Positions 1 to 11,475 are shown, numbered from the stretch's first letter. The stretch is 64,000 nucleotides of DNA from Homarus americanus (GCF_018991925.1 NW_024727757.1:107001-171000), one strand, 5' to 3'. The notes: generated from the sequence alone by a model not told the origin. Translations and numbers: made by a program.

Positions 1-1376
1 TCTGAATTCTCTTGGCATCCCCTTATCTTGTCGTTCTCGTTCCTCCTGTGTGCAGCATCGAGAGTTAGGTTACGGTGACATGCGGCCATCGGATAAAAAA
101 TCCTGATGTCGAAGAAGGCTCGCTGTCCCCGCGTCCAGAATCCTCGAGCACGTACGTCAACACAGGCTTCATTGGATGTGTTTGAAATACTATGTTAGAA
201 ATTCTCACCGTCCAATGGAAGGAGGGTCGGTCCTACCCTGACATCACGACAGATATCCTTCAACATATTTTCTGTGCCTCATGCCTCATGCATATGAAGC
301 TCCCTTTCTTGCACACCATGGCTTGATCGACGTCATAGGAAGAGCCACACACGCGTTGGGAGGGCAAACCTTTTACTGGCCTACCGTACCTTAGAGCAAT
401 GGCATCTGTAATTTCTCATTTATTGAGACTGAAACCATTTGCTCTTATCGGTAACATAGTTAACCAGTTAGAGGCTCCCTCCTCTTGCTCTATAGCTACT
501 TTTTTTCTTTTAATTCTCTGGTGCTTGCAGCATCAATTGCTGCAACTTATCACTTTGGCTGTGCTGTCGTTCTGTCATAATGGACCTTCGAATCTTGTTT
601 ACTTCACTGGTATCCACCTCACCTGTTGTGTCCTGAGCTATTATGTGGTCAGTGAGGGCTGCCTTGAGTTTAACTGAGTTTTGATGTTCGGTGGCAGCAA
701 TCTCCTCTGGATTGGTCAATCCCATTCCCCCAAGTCTCGTTGGTAGTGCTAGGAGTGATCTTTCTGCTGGGATTAAGTGAGGGTGTTTCACTAATTTGGG
801 AATGAAATTGACGCTGATAGCTTCTTCCAGAGGGTGGAGGAGGGGTCCGATATCAGGGATAGTGCGCATCAGGTAGTTCCAACGATGCTCGACTCCATGG
901 GTGAATGTCACAAAAGCCACATGTGGCTCTGTGTTAGTAATCTTAGACAGAGTTTGGATTTCCCTAACCCACTCATTCACCTTTCCCGTTACGTACTCGG
1001 TCTTGAAGTCCGTCGTGCCGATTACGGCACCTAGGTGTCTTTGGCCATCCTTTGTTATTTTTACCTCACTTCCACCGAACACCTCCATTGCCCGTTCATA
1101 ATGTTCTGGCTTCATAATGAGGAAGGACTTGCTGGCGTTTGGGTGGTACCCTATTTGTTGACTTTGTGATGTTGCCAAGTCCCACCACTTTTTGATGTCC
1201 TCCACTGTTCCTGCTCTTGTAAGGTCATCAGCATATGCCACTTGCTTGACCTCGGTTGTTTCAAATTGTATTGTGTGTTGGAGGACGGATAGGCCTATTG
1301 CGTTCATTGCCATTACAACAGGGTCCCCCTGCGTTGTTCCCTCAGTTGACTGTATGATGGTATCACCTCTTAGAGC
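1..1376 (-). pseudogene. Decayed reverse transcriptase gene of an unclassified retroelement (5'-truncated, runs off the window)
   Basis: Read on the minus strand, homology starts near 1367, just inside a stop at 1377-1379. The RT motif EGTTQGDPVVMAMNA (about 1343-1300) comes first, then the catalytic YADD box, then a long domain including YHPNASKS and LLALPTRLGGMGL, to a stop at 510-512. The ATG at 1313 is an internal methionine, not the start. Below 410 the same protein continues in shifted frames: an ALRYG stretch, a Cys/His cluster (CGSSYDVDQAMVC, 355-315), a DICRDVRVGPTLLPL stretch, then RGFWTRGQRAFFDIRIF near 150-90. At least two frameshifts and several stops make it non-functional. From memory, a similar RT family is common in cnidarians and crustaceans; I cannot assign a clade. 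The 3' end lies outside the window. Confidence 0.8.
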
Positions 1377-1379
1377 CTA

Positions 1380-2030
1380 CTATTACTGCTACTTGTACTA
1401 CTAGCTGTTGGTGTATGTACTGGACGGTGTCTGTACAACGTCCACTCTGATGCTGTGCTAGGTGATGTACTAAATTGTGTGTGTGTATGTGTGTGCACAT
1501 ATACATATATATATATATACTGTGCATACATACAAACACTCCCAACAATGACTAATACATCATGGTTGTTACGGTGAAGATGAAGGCCAGAATGATAAAA
1601 TAGTCTACTTAATTATTTCACCCACCTCACTGACGACAACGTAATGGCTCTTTCTTACAGCTGTTTTCGTTAATACCATTTCCTGATTTATTATTGCTAT
1701 TATTTTTTATCCTTACGAGCGAGTGAAGCGACTGATCGTATGTGCGGTTTGGTTGCTTGTCCGATGGCTTGATTAAGATGCTTATCAGCGCCTTAATTAT
1801 AACGCTGGCGAGATGGATGGTGAGGACTGTTGACGTTAATAGCGATGTTAGTCCCATTACATTAAAGGCAGTTCAAAAAAAGAAGAAGAGATTATTGTTG
1901 GTACGGTTTGATTGTATAATTGAGTTAGTTTGGATTGAGCTTCGTCTACAGCAGTGGTGGTGATAATTTACGAGTGTTGCATTGTTTGGGCGGATCTCTT
2001 GTGGTTTGGTAGATGGTAAGGCATGTTTTG
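1380..2030. other. Gene-free stretch with short TG/TA microsatellite
   Basis: Apart from a short TG-rich run and TA run near 1479-1520, I see no gene, RNA or transposon feature. Short open frames here have no recognisable domain. Confidence 0.5.
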
Positions 2031-2310
2031 TCTTCTTTTTCTTCTTCTTCTTCTTCTTCTTCTGCTAAACCAATGCTAAAACAGTGCTAAACGACTGCTA
2101 AACCGGTGCTAAACCAATGCTAAACCAATGCTAAGCCAAAGTTAAACCAATGCTAAACCAATGTTAAACCAGTGCTAAACCAGTGCTAAACCAATGCTAA
2201 ACAAATGCTAAACCAGTCCTAAACCAGTGTTAAATCAGTACAAAACCAGTGCTCAGTCAATGCTAATGCAAGTCTAAACCAATGCTAAACCAATGCTAAA
2301 CCAATGCTGA
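2031..2310. repeat. (TTC)n run followed by an 11-bp minisatellite (CTAAACCAATG)n
   Basis: A TTC microsatellite (2031-2063) passes directly into about 22 degenerate copies of the 11-mer CTAAACCAATG with single-base variants, ending near 2310. Confidence 0.9.
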
Positions 2311-2755
2311 AATAAATACCATTAATTACTTGATATAATTCGCGGTACTTTTATAACTCTGGTCATTGTTATTAGAGCAACTACTTTTAATTCTTTCGCT
2401 TGTTCTACTACTTGATCCTGTGTTGTTACCACTATGATTACTGCTACGACTATAACTACGATTTGCTACATGATAAACTCCTGCTACAACAACAAGAGTG
2501 ATTAGTAATAAAAGTATTGTTGGTGATATTAATAAAGATAATAATAATAATAACTGTATTGACGTTAATGGTAATAATAATGCATATATCATTACTACCT
2601 CTGATAATTACTGCTCATAGTAAAGACAAGTGATCGTGGGCCCTTCGTGCCCGGTGGCGATTCCAGTGGTACAGTTTACCGAGGCGTGAAAGTTAGTGCT
2701 TGGCTAGCGCGCAACCGCCGTGCGCTGACAGCCTACAGTGACATCGTTTTCCAGA
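2311..2755. other. Gene-free AT-rich stretch
   Basis: AT-rich sequence with a short AAT run near 2540 and no recognisable coding or RNA feature. Confidence 0.5.
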
Positions 2756-3032
2756 TGGTCGTGGTTGTTATAATCATAGTTGTGGTTGTTATAATCATAG
2801 TCGTGGTTGTTATAATCATGGTCGTGGTTGTTATAATCATAGTCGTGGTTGTTATAATCATGGTCGTGGTTGTTATAATCATGATCGTGATTGTTATAAT
2901 CATGGTCGTGGTTATATTCATGGTCGTGCTTGTTATAATCAGTCGTGGTTGTTGTAATCATGGTTCGTGGTTGTTATAGTCATGGTCGTGGTTGTTATAA
3001 TCATGGTCGTGGTTGTTATAATCATGGTCCTG
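2756..3032. repeat. 21-bp minisatellite (core GTGGTTGTTATAATCATGGT)
   Basis: About 13 tandem copies of a 21-bp unit. Because 21 is a multiple of three, it stays open in several frames and gives spurious Val/Ile-rich and Asn/His/Asp-rich frames on both strands. Confidence 0.9.
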
Positions 3033-3440
3033 GTTATTAGGTACTGTAAGTATCTAGTATACTATAGGAAGGAATAGAATAAAAGTTAGAATAATTAGTT
3101 AAAGAAATATTCGCCATAAGGAGAGGTTAAAATCATAAAAAAAAATTATTATGAATCACGATGATCATTCCGAGATAAATTATATTATGAAGAGAAGTGA
3201 CCTTGATTCTGGTTAGATTAGTCACCATCTGCTTAAGTCATCACCTGTGTTAAGTCATCATAGTCATCATCTACGTTAGTCAGTTTTAGGCCCATCTCAC
3301 ATGACTGACCGACCATCGATGTTCTTTCCGCACGAGGGTGTTAGTTTTCAATGCGTCTTATTATTTACGCTGGTGGATGTAAGACCTCCTACCCTCACTG
3401 ACGCAGCTATGGTCAATTTGGTGTTATTCTTGTTTATAAA
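3033..3440. other. Gene-free stretch
   Basis: Unique-looking AT-rich sequence containing a short AGTCATCA-type direct repeat near 3225-3275. No gene seen. Confidence 0.5.
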
Positions 3441-3905
3441 TGCCTTCTAATCTGTCTCAAGTCTATCCGTCCTGTCTATTGCCATCCCAACTGTCTGTTC
3501 GTCTGCGTGGTGTTTGACTGTAAGCCCGTCTGTACTCTTTGTGTCGTCAAATCTGTCTGTCTTATCCGTTGTTGGCATGTGTCTGCCTGTTTGTCTAATG
3601 TGAACCAGTCAGTCAGCTGTCTGTCTGTCTGTCTATCTTTTGTCAACCTCCTGTCTGTTTCACTGTTTATATTCACCCTGTGTCTATTGTAGTCATGTCT
3701 GTCTGTCTGTATGTATGTGTCTGTCTAAAGTGTTGTCTTTGTCTTTCATAAGTCTGTCTATCTGTCTGTGTCTGTCTTTCTGTGTGTCCTTGAATCTGTC
3801 TGTATTATGCCTTTTGTTTGTCCGTTTCTCTCTCTCTCTCTCTCCATTTTTATCCGTACTCTCTCTATCTTTATTTATATATCTCTATGTCTCTCCATTA
3901 CACTA
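3441..3905. repeat. Degenerate (CTGT)n tetranucleotide repeat with a short (TC)n
   Basis: Dozens of imperfect TCTG/CTGT units with a short TC run near 3828-3843. It produces Cys/Leu/Ser-rich spurious frames. Confidence 0.85.
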
Positions 3906-4605
3906 CTCATCATAATTAGCACTTTTTCTTCCTTATTAAATAGGTGATTTTAATATGGTATTCTGGGAACTTTAAAAAACACATCCCTCCATTCATACCT
4001 CCACCTCTCACTACCCCTCTCTCCCATCTCCTTTCCTCTCTCGCCTCTTAACGCTAATAATGATTCAGTCTCTCTTCTTCTCCTTCTCTTTCCCCTTTGT
4101 ATCTTCTCCATGCATTCCTGTTATTATCTTTTTATCTCTTCTCATTTTCCATGTACAGTCAGTTACAGGAATAAGTACACACTGTAGCTGTAAGGTCTGG
4201 TAACGTTGAAACTGCACATCCAGACTCATGATGGAACTCAGCTCCCCCCCACCTGTTATCTCTAACTATTTTCTGTTTACCCTTCTTTATTCTTCTATTT
4301 ACTCATCTTTCTTCCTTTACTAATCCAAACAACATAAAAAAAGAAGGCTAGGAGAAAAAGTGGGGGGAGGAGGAGGGAGCCGTAGGATAACTGCAATCGT
4401 CCTGCGGGCTGACAGCGAACAGGGACATCTTTTGCCATCGTAAATAAAATGGTTAATTAATGCCTTCCTAAAGAAACCGTCGACATGGGACCAGGTTTGT
4501 TCCACTCTACGAATTTTTTACGATTTTTCCACCAAGTTTGATGAAAAACGATTGTGCTGTTTCCGTTGCCCAGAACAGACAGACAGACAGACAGACACAC
4601 GGCTA
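3906..4605. other. Gene-free, partly pyrimidine-rich stretch
   Basis: Pyrimidine-rich between about 3985 and 4140, a C-rich patch near 4240, and a (CAGA)n tract of about 5 units at 4575-4598. No coding feature recognised. Confidence 0.5.
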
Positions 4606-5168
4606 GTCCTAACGATATATATTGATAGTAAAGATAACGATATATATTAAAGGTAATGATATATATAGAGGGTAAAGAAACGATATTTATTGATAGTAAA
4701 GATAACGATATGTATTGATAGTAAATATGACGATATTTATTGATAGTAAAGATAACGATATTTATTGATAGTAAAGATAACGATATTTATTGATATTAAA
4801 GATAACGATATATATATTGAGAGTAAAGATAACGATATTTATTGAGAGTAAAGATAACGATATTTACTGATATTAAAGATAACGATATATATATTGAGAG
4901 TAAAGATAACGATATTTATTGAGAGTAAAGATAACGATATTTATTGAGAGTAAAGATAACGATATTTATTGATAGTAAAGATAATGATATTTATTGATAG
5001 TAAAGATAATGATATTTATTGAGAGTAAAGATAACGATATTTATTGATAGTAAAGATAATGATATTTATTGAGAGTAAAGATAATGATATGAATTGAGAG
5101 TAAAGATAACGTTATATATTGATAGTAAAGATAAAAATATTTATTGATAGTAAAGATAACAATATATA
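4606..5168. repeat. 25-bp AT-rich minisatellite (core GATAACGATATTTATTGATA)
   Basis: About 22 copies of a 25-bp unit, measured from successive TGATAGTAAA starts at 4741 and 4766. Variants alternate GATAGTAAA/GAGAGTAAA and GATAACG/GATAATG, so several subtypes have been shuffled. Confidence 0.9.
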
Positions 5169-5274
5169 GTTTAAACTAACTGTATTTTAAAATTAAATAA
5201 TAATAATATCATTAGGAAATTGTATAAAAAAATAGTACTAATTGCCAAAAGAAAATCATATTGTTACTATACAC

Positions 5275-5545
5275 ATAACCAAACAGTTATACAGATAAAC
5301 AAACAATCATACACAAATAAACAACTACTGTATACACACAAACAAACAACTATACACAAACAACTAAACACATAAACAAACAGCTAAACAGATAAACAAA
5401 CAATTATACACAATTAAATAAACAACTATACATCAAAACAAATAACTATACACAAACAACTAACTATACACAAACAACTAACTATACACCTAAACAAACG
5501 ACTATACACCTAAACAAACGACTATACACATAAATAAACATAACC
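5275..5545. repeat. About 20-bp minisatellite (core ACTATACACATAAACAAAC)
   Basis: Degenerate tandem copies. The last few are nearly identical 20-mers (GACTATACACCTAAACAAAC) at about 5500-5540. Confidence 0.85.
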
Positions 5546-5814
5546 TGTAACTACGATTCCATTACTAATTTTTTTTTTCTGTAGTTTTTTTTTTTTTGTC
5601 TATATGTGGAGAGACGGAAGAAGAGTTGGGAAGGAGCGTGAGAGATGCGTCAAGGTTGGAGAGCTAAGGAAACACCTCTCCCTTGCTGCTATGTACAATG
5701 AAACAGCTGCCTTGGTGGTGGGGGGGGTTCCTTCTGTGTGTGTGTGTGGGTGGGTGTGTGGGGCGCTGACCAGTTTAAGGTACAATAATGAAATATGTCT
5801 CAAATATTAATCTC

Positions 5815-5857
<43 letters not shown>

Positions 5858-6109
5858 GACTCAGTGGTCTTGTGATACATTATAAGCAAGAATTAATTAA
5901 CCTAACGTAAATCATATTGTAATTTTTTGATAGCTGGACCAGATCTGTCCGTCACTTGAGAATTATTATCGTCTTTTTATTATATACGAGTTTTTTAGTT
6001 ACGTGTTTTAAGTCGTAGTTTAAAAACGACATAAATTTTAATATAAAGCTCGTGCAGAGGAAATTTGAAAATATTGCCAGATTGATCTTTGTTAATGAGT
6101 AGTGGTATA
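5546..6109. other. Gene-free stretch with poly-T, GT-rich and (CA)18 tracts
   Basis: Contains T runs at about 5570-5597, a GT/GGGTG-rich stretch near 5735-5765 and a near-perfect (CA)n at about 5819-5854. No gene seen. Confidence 0.6.
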
Positions 6110-6400
6110 ATTAGTACCACTCTTATGCAAAGTAGTAAAATAGTTATGTAAAGTATCAAACTTATGCAAATTGGGTCCAGTTATGCAAATTAATATCAAT
6201 TACAGTATGCAAATTAGCACTAGAATAATCTCAGTCGATACAAATTATGTAAAATCGTATGTAAATTTGTTCACTTTATGTAAACTATTACATTATGTAA
6301 ATTATTGCCAAGACTATGCAAATTAATCTCGTTTATGCAAAATAGCACCTGATTTATGCAAATTAGGAAGGGTTAGGCAAAGTAGTAACAGAATTATGCA
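6110..6400. repeat. Degenerate repeat built around TTATGCAAATTA
   Basis: Irregular copies of a TATGCAAA(T/G)TA core about every 20-40 bp. Five contain the exact octamer ATGCAAAT (6164, 6183, 6207, 6316, 6356), and many one-base variants (ATGTAAAT, ATGCAAAG) lie between them. Confidence 0.75.
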
Positions 6401-6589
6401 TATGAAGGTAAAAAATTATAAGCGATGATGGAGGTGAAATTCAAATCTCCTCGTGTCAAGACTAAACAAAATCGCTCCTACTGGTGGAGAGCCGAGCAAG
6501 TGTTCCTCTGATATAGCTCTTATGAACACGTCTTCGCAGTGTGAAGAGGAACACCAGACGATGTTGAATGCTGGTGCTGGAGGAATTTT

Positions 6590-6735
6590 TTTAAAGATAG
6601 AGGGAGAAGGGAGGTGAGTGAGGGAGGTGAGTGGTGGAGATGAGTGGGGAAGGTGAGTGTGAGAGGTGAGTGGGGAAGGTGAGTGTGAGAGGTGAGTGGT
6701 GGAGATGAGTGAGGGAGGTGAGTGGTGGAGTACGT
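6590..6735. repeat. G-rich minisatellite (core GAGGTGAGTGGGGAAG)
   Basis: About nine copies of a 16-bp unit with alternating GGTGGAGAT and GGGGAAGGT variants. Confidence 0.85.
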
Positions 6736-7161
6736 CGCCAAGTTCATCACAATAACAACAGTTGTGATGAGGTTATAAACATCACTACAGGAATGATGTT
6801 TCTCCTGACTCCTAACGTCTCAGGTTTTGTGTGTTATATTCCCGTGGTTATTATTCCCACTGAGCCTTGAAGAGTTATATATACGTCTCGTTTGTTGGTT
6901 TGTAATACTTAACCAAATAATTATTACTTCTTTATTGATGATAACACTTACCTCTTCCGCCTGCAGGTGAAGCAAGAAGAAATACATGACATTGAAAACT
7001 TAACTACACTCGAGGCAGTTGCTGACTCACTCCCAGGTGTTGGCTGGACAAAGTTGCTACCCCGACCTTGACCTTTGACTGATTGACCTCAAAACGTAGT
7101 GACTTAGGGATAAAGTGGATGATAATATTGAGGATATTCTCGTTCCTGAGTCTTGTTTCCG
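6736..7161. other. Gene-free stretch
   Basis: Unique-looking sequence between the G-rich minisatellite and the SINE. No gene or RNA recognised. Confidence 0.5.
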
Positions 7162-7559
7162 ACATACATACAGTACATATATTAATAATAATAAAAATAA
7201 TAATGGTTGCCCCTCGTGTAAAGAGGATGGCCGGCCCAAGGGCCACCTAGGCGTGATTTTTTTTTTAAGGTGTAGAAGTTATCGCCAACACAACAACCAC
7301 ACCCTAAGTTAACGAGCTGCATGACCCAGTATCAAGGAATAGTCCAAGAAGACCGAATAACTCGCTAACTGCACTGGGTAACCATTGCCCCGGAATATGA
7401 TCCGCAAATCGATTAACATTCAGGTTCCCAATTACTGCTGGGTAGACAGAGGCAAATGGCGTAAAGAAACTTGCCGAAAGTTTCACCCTGCCCGGGGATC
7501 GAACCTGGGTCCTCTCCCTTGCAAGGTAAGCATGCTGACTGTTACACCACATACATACA
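7162..7559 (-). mobile_element. tRNA(Ala)-like SINE, copy 1, with possible 11-bp target-site duplication
   Basis: The element body is about 7548 down to 7173 on the minus strand. It starts GGTGTAACAGTCAGCATG (A-box region) and has a B box GGTTCGATCCC (about 7508-7498). Between them is an anticodon-loop-like heptamer CTTGCAA, giving TGC (Ala) if folded as a tRNA. A roughly 250-bp body, also found in copy 2 at 54211, ends with ATT-rich sequence and TATATGTAC. ACATACATACA occurs at both 7162-7172 and 7549-7559 and could be the target-site duplication, but it is low complexity. No coding capacity; a spurious open frame crosses it. Confidence 0.85.
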
Positions 7560-7564
7560 TACAT

Positions 7565-9893
7565 CCTTGACTGCCCTATACAGGTGATCGTGTAGGTGTG
7601 AGCAAGAGTTAAGTTTCGTGGTCATTGTTCATTAAATGACATAAATGCTTCCAAATTAAGATATAAAAAAAAATAAACTGTATCTCATTTTATGTTTATT
7701 GACGCTGGTTACAAAAATCAGTTGCAGTGTACATAAGGATGAACAAGACCATGGCGGCGTGAGTGTTTCCAATATATTGTGCATCATCCATTACTATTAC
7801 CGGCTGGAGTCGATCAGCGCGGCTCTTAGTGATGCTTCGAACCTGTTTGAGCGCTGTGTCTGAACTCTCGAGATTTATGAGTAATTATGGAGAAAAAAAT
7901 CCCTCTGTCCTTGTAAATATTTGGTGTATTTTTAAATTTATTTTTTAAAATATTTCAGATAAAAAAGTTACCACGAGAATTTACATGTTAAAGTCTGGTC
8001 TGTTTAGGCACGAGAGGACAGTCACAAGGAGACACGAAGCGATGGAGCGAACAATAAAGTTAAGCGTCTTGGTAATTATATTCTCCAGATTACATAACAT
8101 TAATTTTCATAATGTTAACAATTATAATATCAGCTCTAGTTCAGGCGTGCTTTTACCGGGAGTAATTACGTGTAGGCCAGAGGTGTGGTGTCCGTAGGAA
8201 ATTGGAAACTCATATTTATCATTTAATATTTCTGCTTTATTTCTGTTAGCCAAACACTCAACAGGGAAGACTGTGACCATTTTAAATCATTATCTTAACC
8301 TGTTTTCCTTCACTTTAAATTACGTTTTCATGAATTTATATGTTATCGATCATGAGCCGACCTAATTTGTGCCGTCTTTATTTACGGTCGAACTTGATGA
8401 GAGAATTAGCCCTTAATTATACTTACCGGAGAAAGTTGATATAAAATGGACTTAGACGGTGTTGTTGATGCTCGCGTCTTGGATATCAAATCACATCTGA
8501 GTTTTGGGGCTATGAGATCAAGACTGTAATCTCCGGTGATGTACTAAATATTATAAGAATTCAGACTAAGATTAGATTATTGTGCTGCGCTGGACATGCT
8601 GGACGGTGGCAGCTAAGTACAACAGGTTAATTGTTAGGAAGCGGGATGGTGGACCTGAACATACCTGTGCGGTCAGCAGCTGATGGGCGGTGTAGTACTT
8701 AAGTTAAATACTGTTATCGTGTGCTCTAGTGGCAGAGACCAACAGACCAACACTCCTCAGTATTTTTCCTAATCTAACCTAACCTAACCTAACCTAATTT
8801 GCCCAAGGGAAAACCAGTTCGTCTTGTAGGCAAAATGACTTTCACTTAAACCCTTTTATAGAGTGTCTCTGTGAGTTAACTGTATTGGTTCTGTGCTCAC
8901 CCGAACTATAGTACCCTCAGTCACGGCTGTTTTTCGTGTTCATGTGATAAGTTTGTCTGGATATTTTCTCCAATTTTAATAAGTTTTTGGAGAATTAAGA
9001 GACATGTACTCCCAAAAGATACTCAGTTACTAATTTAAGAACAACAAATAATTTAGTAAACTTCTACTCATAACAAGCCGCCATGTTGTGAGGAGAGGCG
9101 CACTTAAATTATTGAAAGTTGTATCGAAAAATTACACAAAAAAGTAAAATTATTACTGTAACCATAATTCGCGATGATCATTATTAATAATTCTAAAAAT
9201 GACTACAGACATCTTAAAAAAAATCAGAATAGAAGACGAAGCCAAAGTTGAACCTCTGATTTTCATAATTTATTGCTATTTTTTTTATCGCTCAAACATT
9301 CAATAATAATTTATAATACAAAGAATAACAAGCCAGCGTTCAGTAGTATCAATCTTTCTGGCTGTTGTAAAAGTTAATGGTTTCACCTACATCCAAATTG
9401 AACTCATACGTGTGAACTGAGTCATTCCTCCCACTGTTATCATACCATAAAGTACCAGTATAATATATGGGTTATATTTCTTAAACCATTTCTGTGATTT
9501 TAAATTGAGTATAGTGGAGATAAAGACGATGAGTTAGTTATGTTTTTAATGCTGTTCTTGGGTATGTTTATTTCTCGTCCCTTAGCCTATGTTTTGGCTC
9601 GTGGTTCTAACCTGCAATATAAAACGGCAACAAATGGCAGGTAAACTGAACATAGAGAATGAATCCATGAATTTTGAGTAAATTCGTCTCGTTCTCCTCC
9701 AAATCCCCCTCCTTGTGTGTTGGTTCATATACTGGTGCGTCATGGTAACTCGATCCCGCTGATTCATATGTTTCGAGGCAGTTTCGTATGCGGGTTTGGA
9801 ATTCAGTTTCAATTGTGGATTTCCTCATTTCTCTTTTGCCAGTGAAAGAGAAAGCACGTGTGTGTCTGTGTGACTTATTTGACGGTGTTTTTG
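7565..9893. other. Gene-free unique stretch with one telomere-like tract
   Basis: Mostly unique AT-rich sequence. The only recognised feature is (CCTAA)n, about four units, at 8771-8796. The overlapping minus-strand open frames at 9582-9828 show no known domain. Confidence 0.5.
8771..8796. repeat. Short interstitial telomere-like (CCTAA)n tract
   Basis: About four to five copies of CCTAA, the complement of the arthropod telomere unit TTAGG. Confidence 0.85.
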
Positions 9894-9905
9894 TGACTCA
9901 TAGAT
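9894..9905 (+). repeat. Left 12-bp target-site duplication (TGACTCATAGAT)
   Basis: Identical to 11464-11475, which directly follows the repeat tail of the non-LTR element between them. Confidence 0.9.
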
Positions 9906-11320
9906 CCCTTGGTGCCACCATCCCTGTACTTCTCACCATGTACAAGTCCTTTGTCCGTTCCTGTGTCGACTACGCCGCCCCTGCCCTCGAAAACATTAGT
10001 CTGACTGCTGTCAACCGTCTCGAAGTTATCCAGAGGAAAGCTGCTCGTATCATCCTTGGGGCTCCTCAGTGGACACGCTCTACTTCTCTATATACCGAAC
10101 TTGGTCTTTCCCCCTTACAGGATCGTGTCCAGGAGTTTTACCTAAAAACTGCCGTTTCCATTCTACGGGATCCTCGGGGCAACTATGTCCAAGCCAACTT
10201 GACTCCTGCTGTCCGAGCCGACCTCCATCTAGAAGACAGTGGCGAGGGTCACTCATCCGAGCCCTTCAGGAACACGACCTCCTGCCTGATATTGTTGTCA
10301 CCCCTGCTGTTGGTTCGTCTCCTTCTCCCTGGCTGGATTTTCAACCTGAAGTGATTGCCCTCGGTGGACCGCTCCCGAAATCCCACGTGAACCCTGTTAT
10401 TCTCTGCAAATACCACCTCTCCAGGATCGCCCACTGGTCCCCAGGTAGGGTCGTCCTCTACACTGATGGTTCTGTTGACCCCACTACAGGTCAGGGCCGG
10501 GGCTGGTGTCTACATCTCCCGTCCTGATGCCCCTGAGCCTATCAAACTGTCTCTCAGAGTTTCTGACGGGGCATCCTCCACTCAGGCTGAACTAATAGCC
10601 CTCCTTGCTGCCCTTCTCGCTGAGGAAGAAGCAGATGGTTTCTGCCCCTTGCTTGTCTGCTGCGATTCCAGGTCTGCTCTCGACGGGATCGCATCTGGAT
10701 CAGGGAAAAATAAGGACCTCATCCTCCGAATACGAGGGTTAACATCCACACTTCAGGATGCAGGCCGTCCTGTGACATTCCTATGGATACCCAGTCATGT
10801 CGGTATCTTGGGGAATGAGGCAGCAGATGGCCTTGCCAAGACTGGCTGCAACAAGGCCACACCTGACTACGTTGTTCCTCGAACACTTTTACAGCTTAGG
10901 ACCCAAATTCGCCGCAAACAGAGAGAAGCTCGGGAAGCAGCCATCCCCCTGGACTCCCCGCCCACCTGGTACGATGTCCTCCGTAAACTTCCTGACCTCT
11001 CGTATGTCTATGGGAAAGGGTCGCGGAAAAGGGACGTGATTGCTGCCCGTATCATCATTGGGTATGACTTTGCTTGGGAGATTGGTATCCCCGCATCCCC
11101 TGAGCAACGCTCTTGTGCATTATGCAGAAGACCCGACAGCCGCACCCTTATCCACTACCTCCTAAGATGTCCCCACACACAACGCTTCCGTGACGCCTGC
11201 TGGACCACCACTCCACGACCCCCTGACGGAGACACGATGATCCTCCCCATACTGGCCAGGTATTATGTAAATAACATTGATTATGTGTTAAAGGAGTATC
11301 CTTCCTTCCTTAGGCTTTAG
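9906..11320 (+). pseudogene. Truncated pol: RT thumb region, RNase H and CCHC motif, two frameshifts
   Basis: Three frame segments make up the remnant. Segment 1 (9906 to about 10235) is the post-catalytic RT region, with YKSFVRSCVDYAAPAL and LEVIQRKAARIILGAP. Segment 2 (about 10235-10495) contains GSLIRALQEHDLLP and the first RNase H motif YTDGS (10459-10473). Segment 3 (about 10495-11320) has RAGAGVYI, the catalytic glutamate in AELIALL, CDSRSAL, IPSHVGILGNEAADGLA, and a C-terminal C-x2-C-x9-H-x4-C. The frame goes 2 to 1 to 2, so it needs two compensating shifts. The RT catalytic YADD region was lost by truncation. RNase H residues look intact, implying a fairly recent insertion. The ATGs at 9788 and 10466 are not real starts. 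Confidence 0.9.
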
Positions 11321-11463
11321 TAAGCCCCTTTATAATATTTATACTGTATATACTTGTGACACTTACCAGATGCTTCTGGTGTTATTGTACAGGGGTACCT
11401 AGTGACAGCACTAGGATCCCGCTTCCTCTATCAAGGAATAAACAATTGAAATTGAAATTGAAT
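9906..11463 (+). mobile_element. 5'-truncated non-LTR retrotransposon with RNase H domain (I/R1-like group)
   Basis: The insertion begins abruptly inside a pol gene and runs to an AATTGA-repeat tail (about 11442-11463). Both sides carry TGACTCATAGAT, the hallmark of target-primed reverse transcription with 5' truncation. The 3' UTR after the stop at 11318-11320 is about 140 bp and contains AATAAA at 11437-11442. The RNase H domain and C-terminal CCHC motif point to an RNase H-bearing clade (I, R1, LOA or Nimb type); I cannot name the family. Confidence 0.93.
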
Positions 11464-11475
11464 TGACTCATAGAT
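11464..11475 (+). repeat. Right 12-bp target-site duplication (TGACTCATAGAT)
   Basis: Perfect copy of 9894-9905, immediately after the element tail. Confidence 0.9.

Noticed and set aside
510..1313. A complete 267-residue gene starting at the ATG at 1313
   Set aside because: Homology extends upstream of this ATG and downstream of the stop in other frames, so it is an internal piece of a pseudogene.
7304..7570. Open frames of 61-86 residues at 7.3-7.6 kb
   Set aside because: They overlap the SINE tRNA head and body.
8424..8525. Possible minus-strand exon ending in a GTAAGT donor at about 8424
   Set aside because: Acceptor is weak and a single open frame of this length is likely by chance.
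9582..9828. Two overlapping minus-strand frames (73-76 residues) left of the retrotransposon
   Set aside because: No recognised domain, no splice framework and both frames open at once, as expected by chance.
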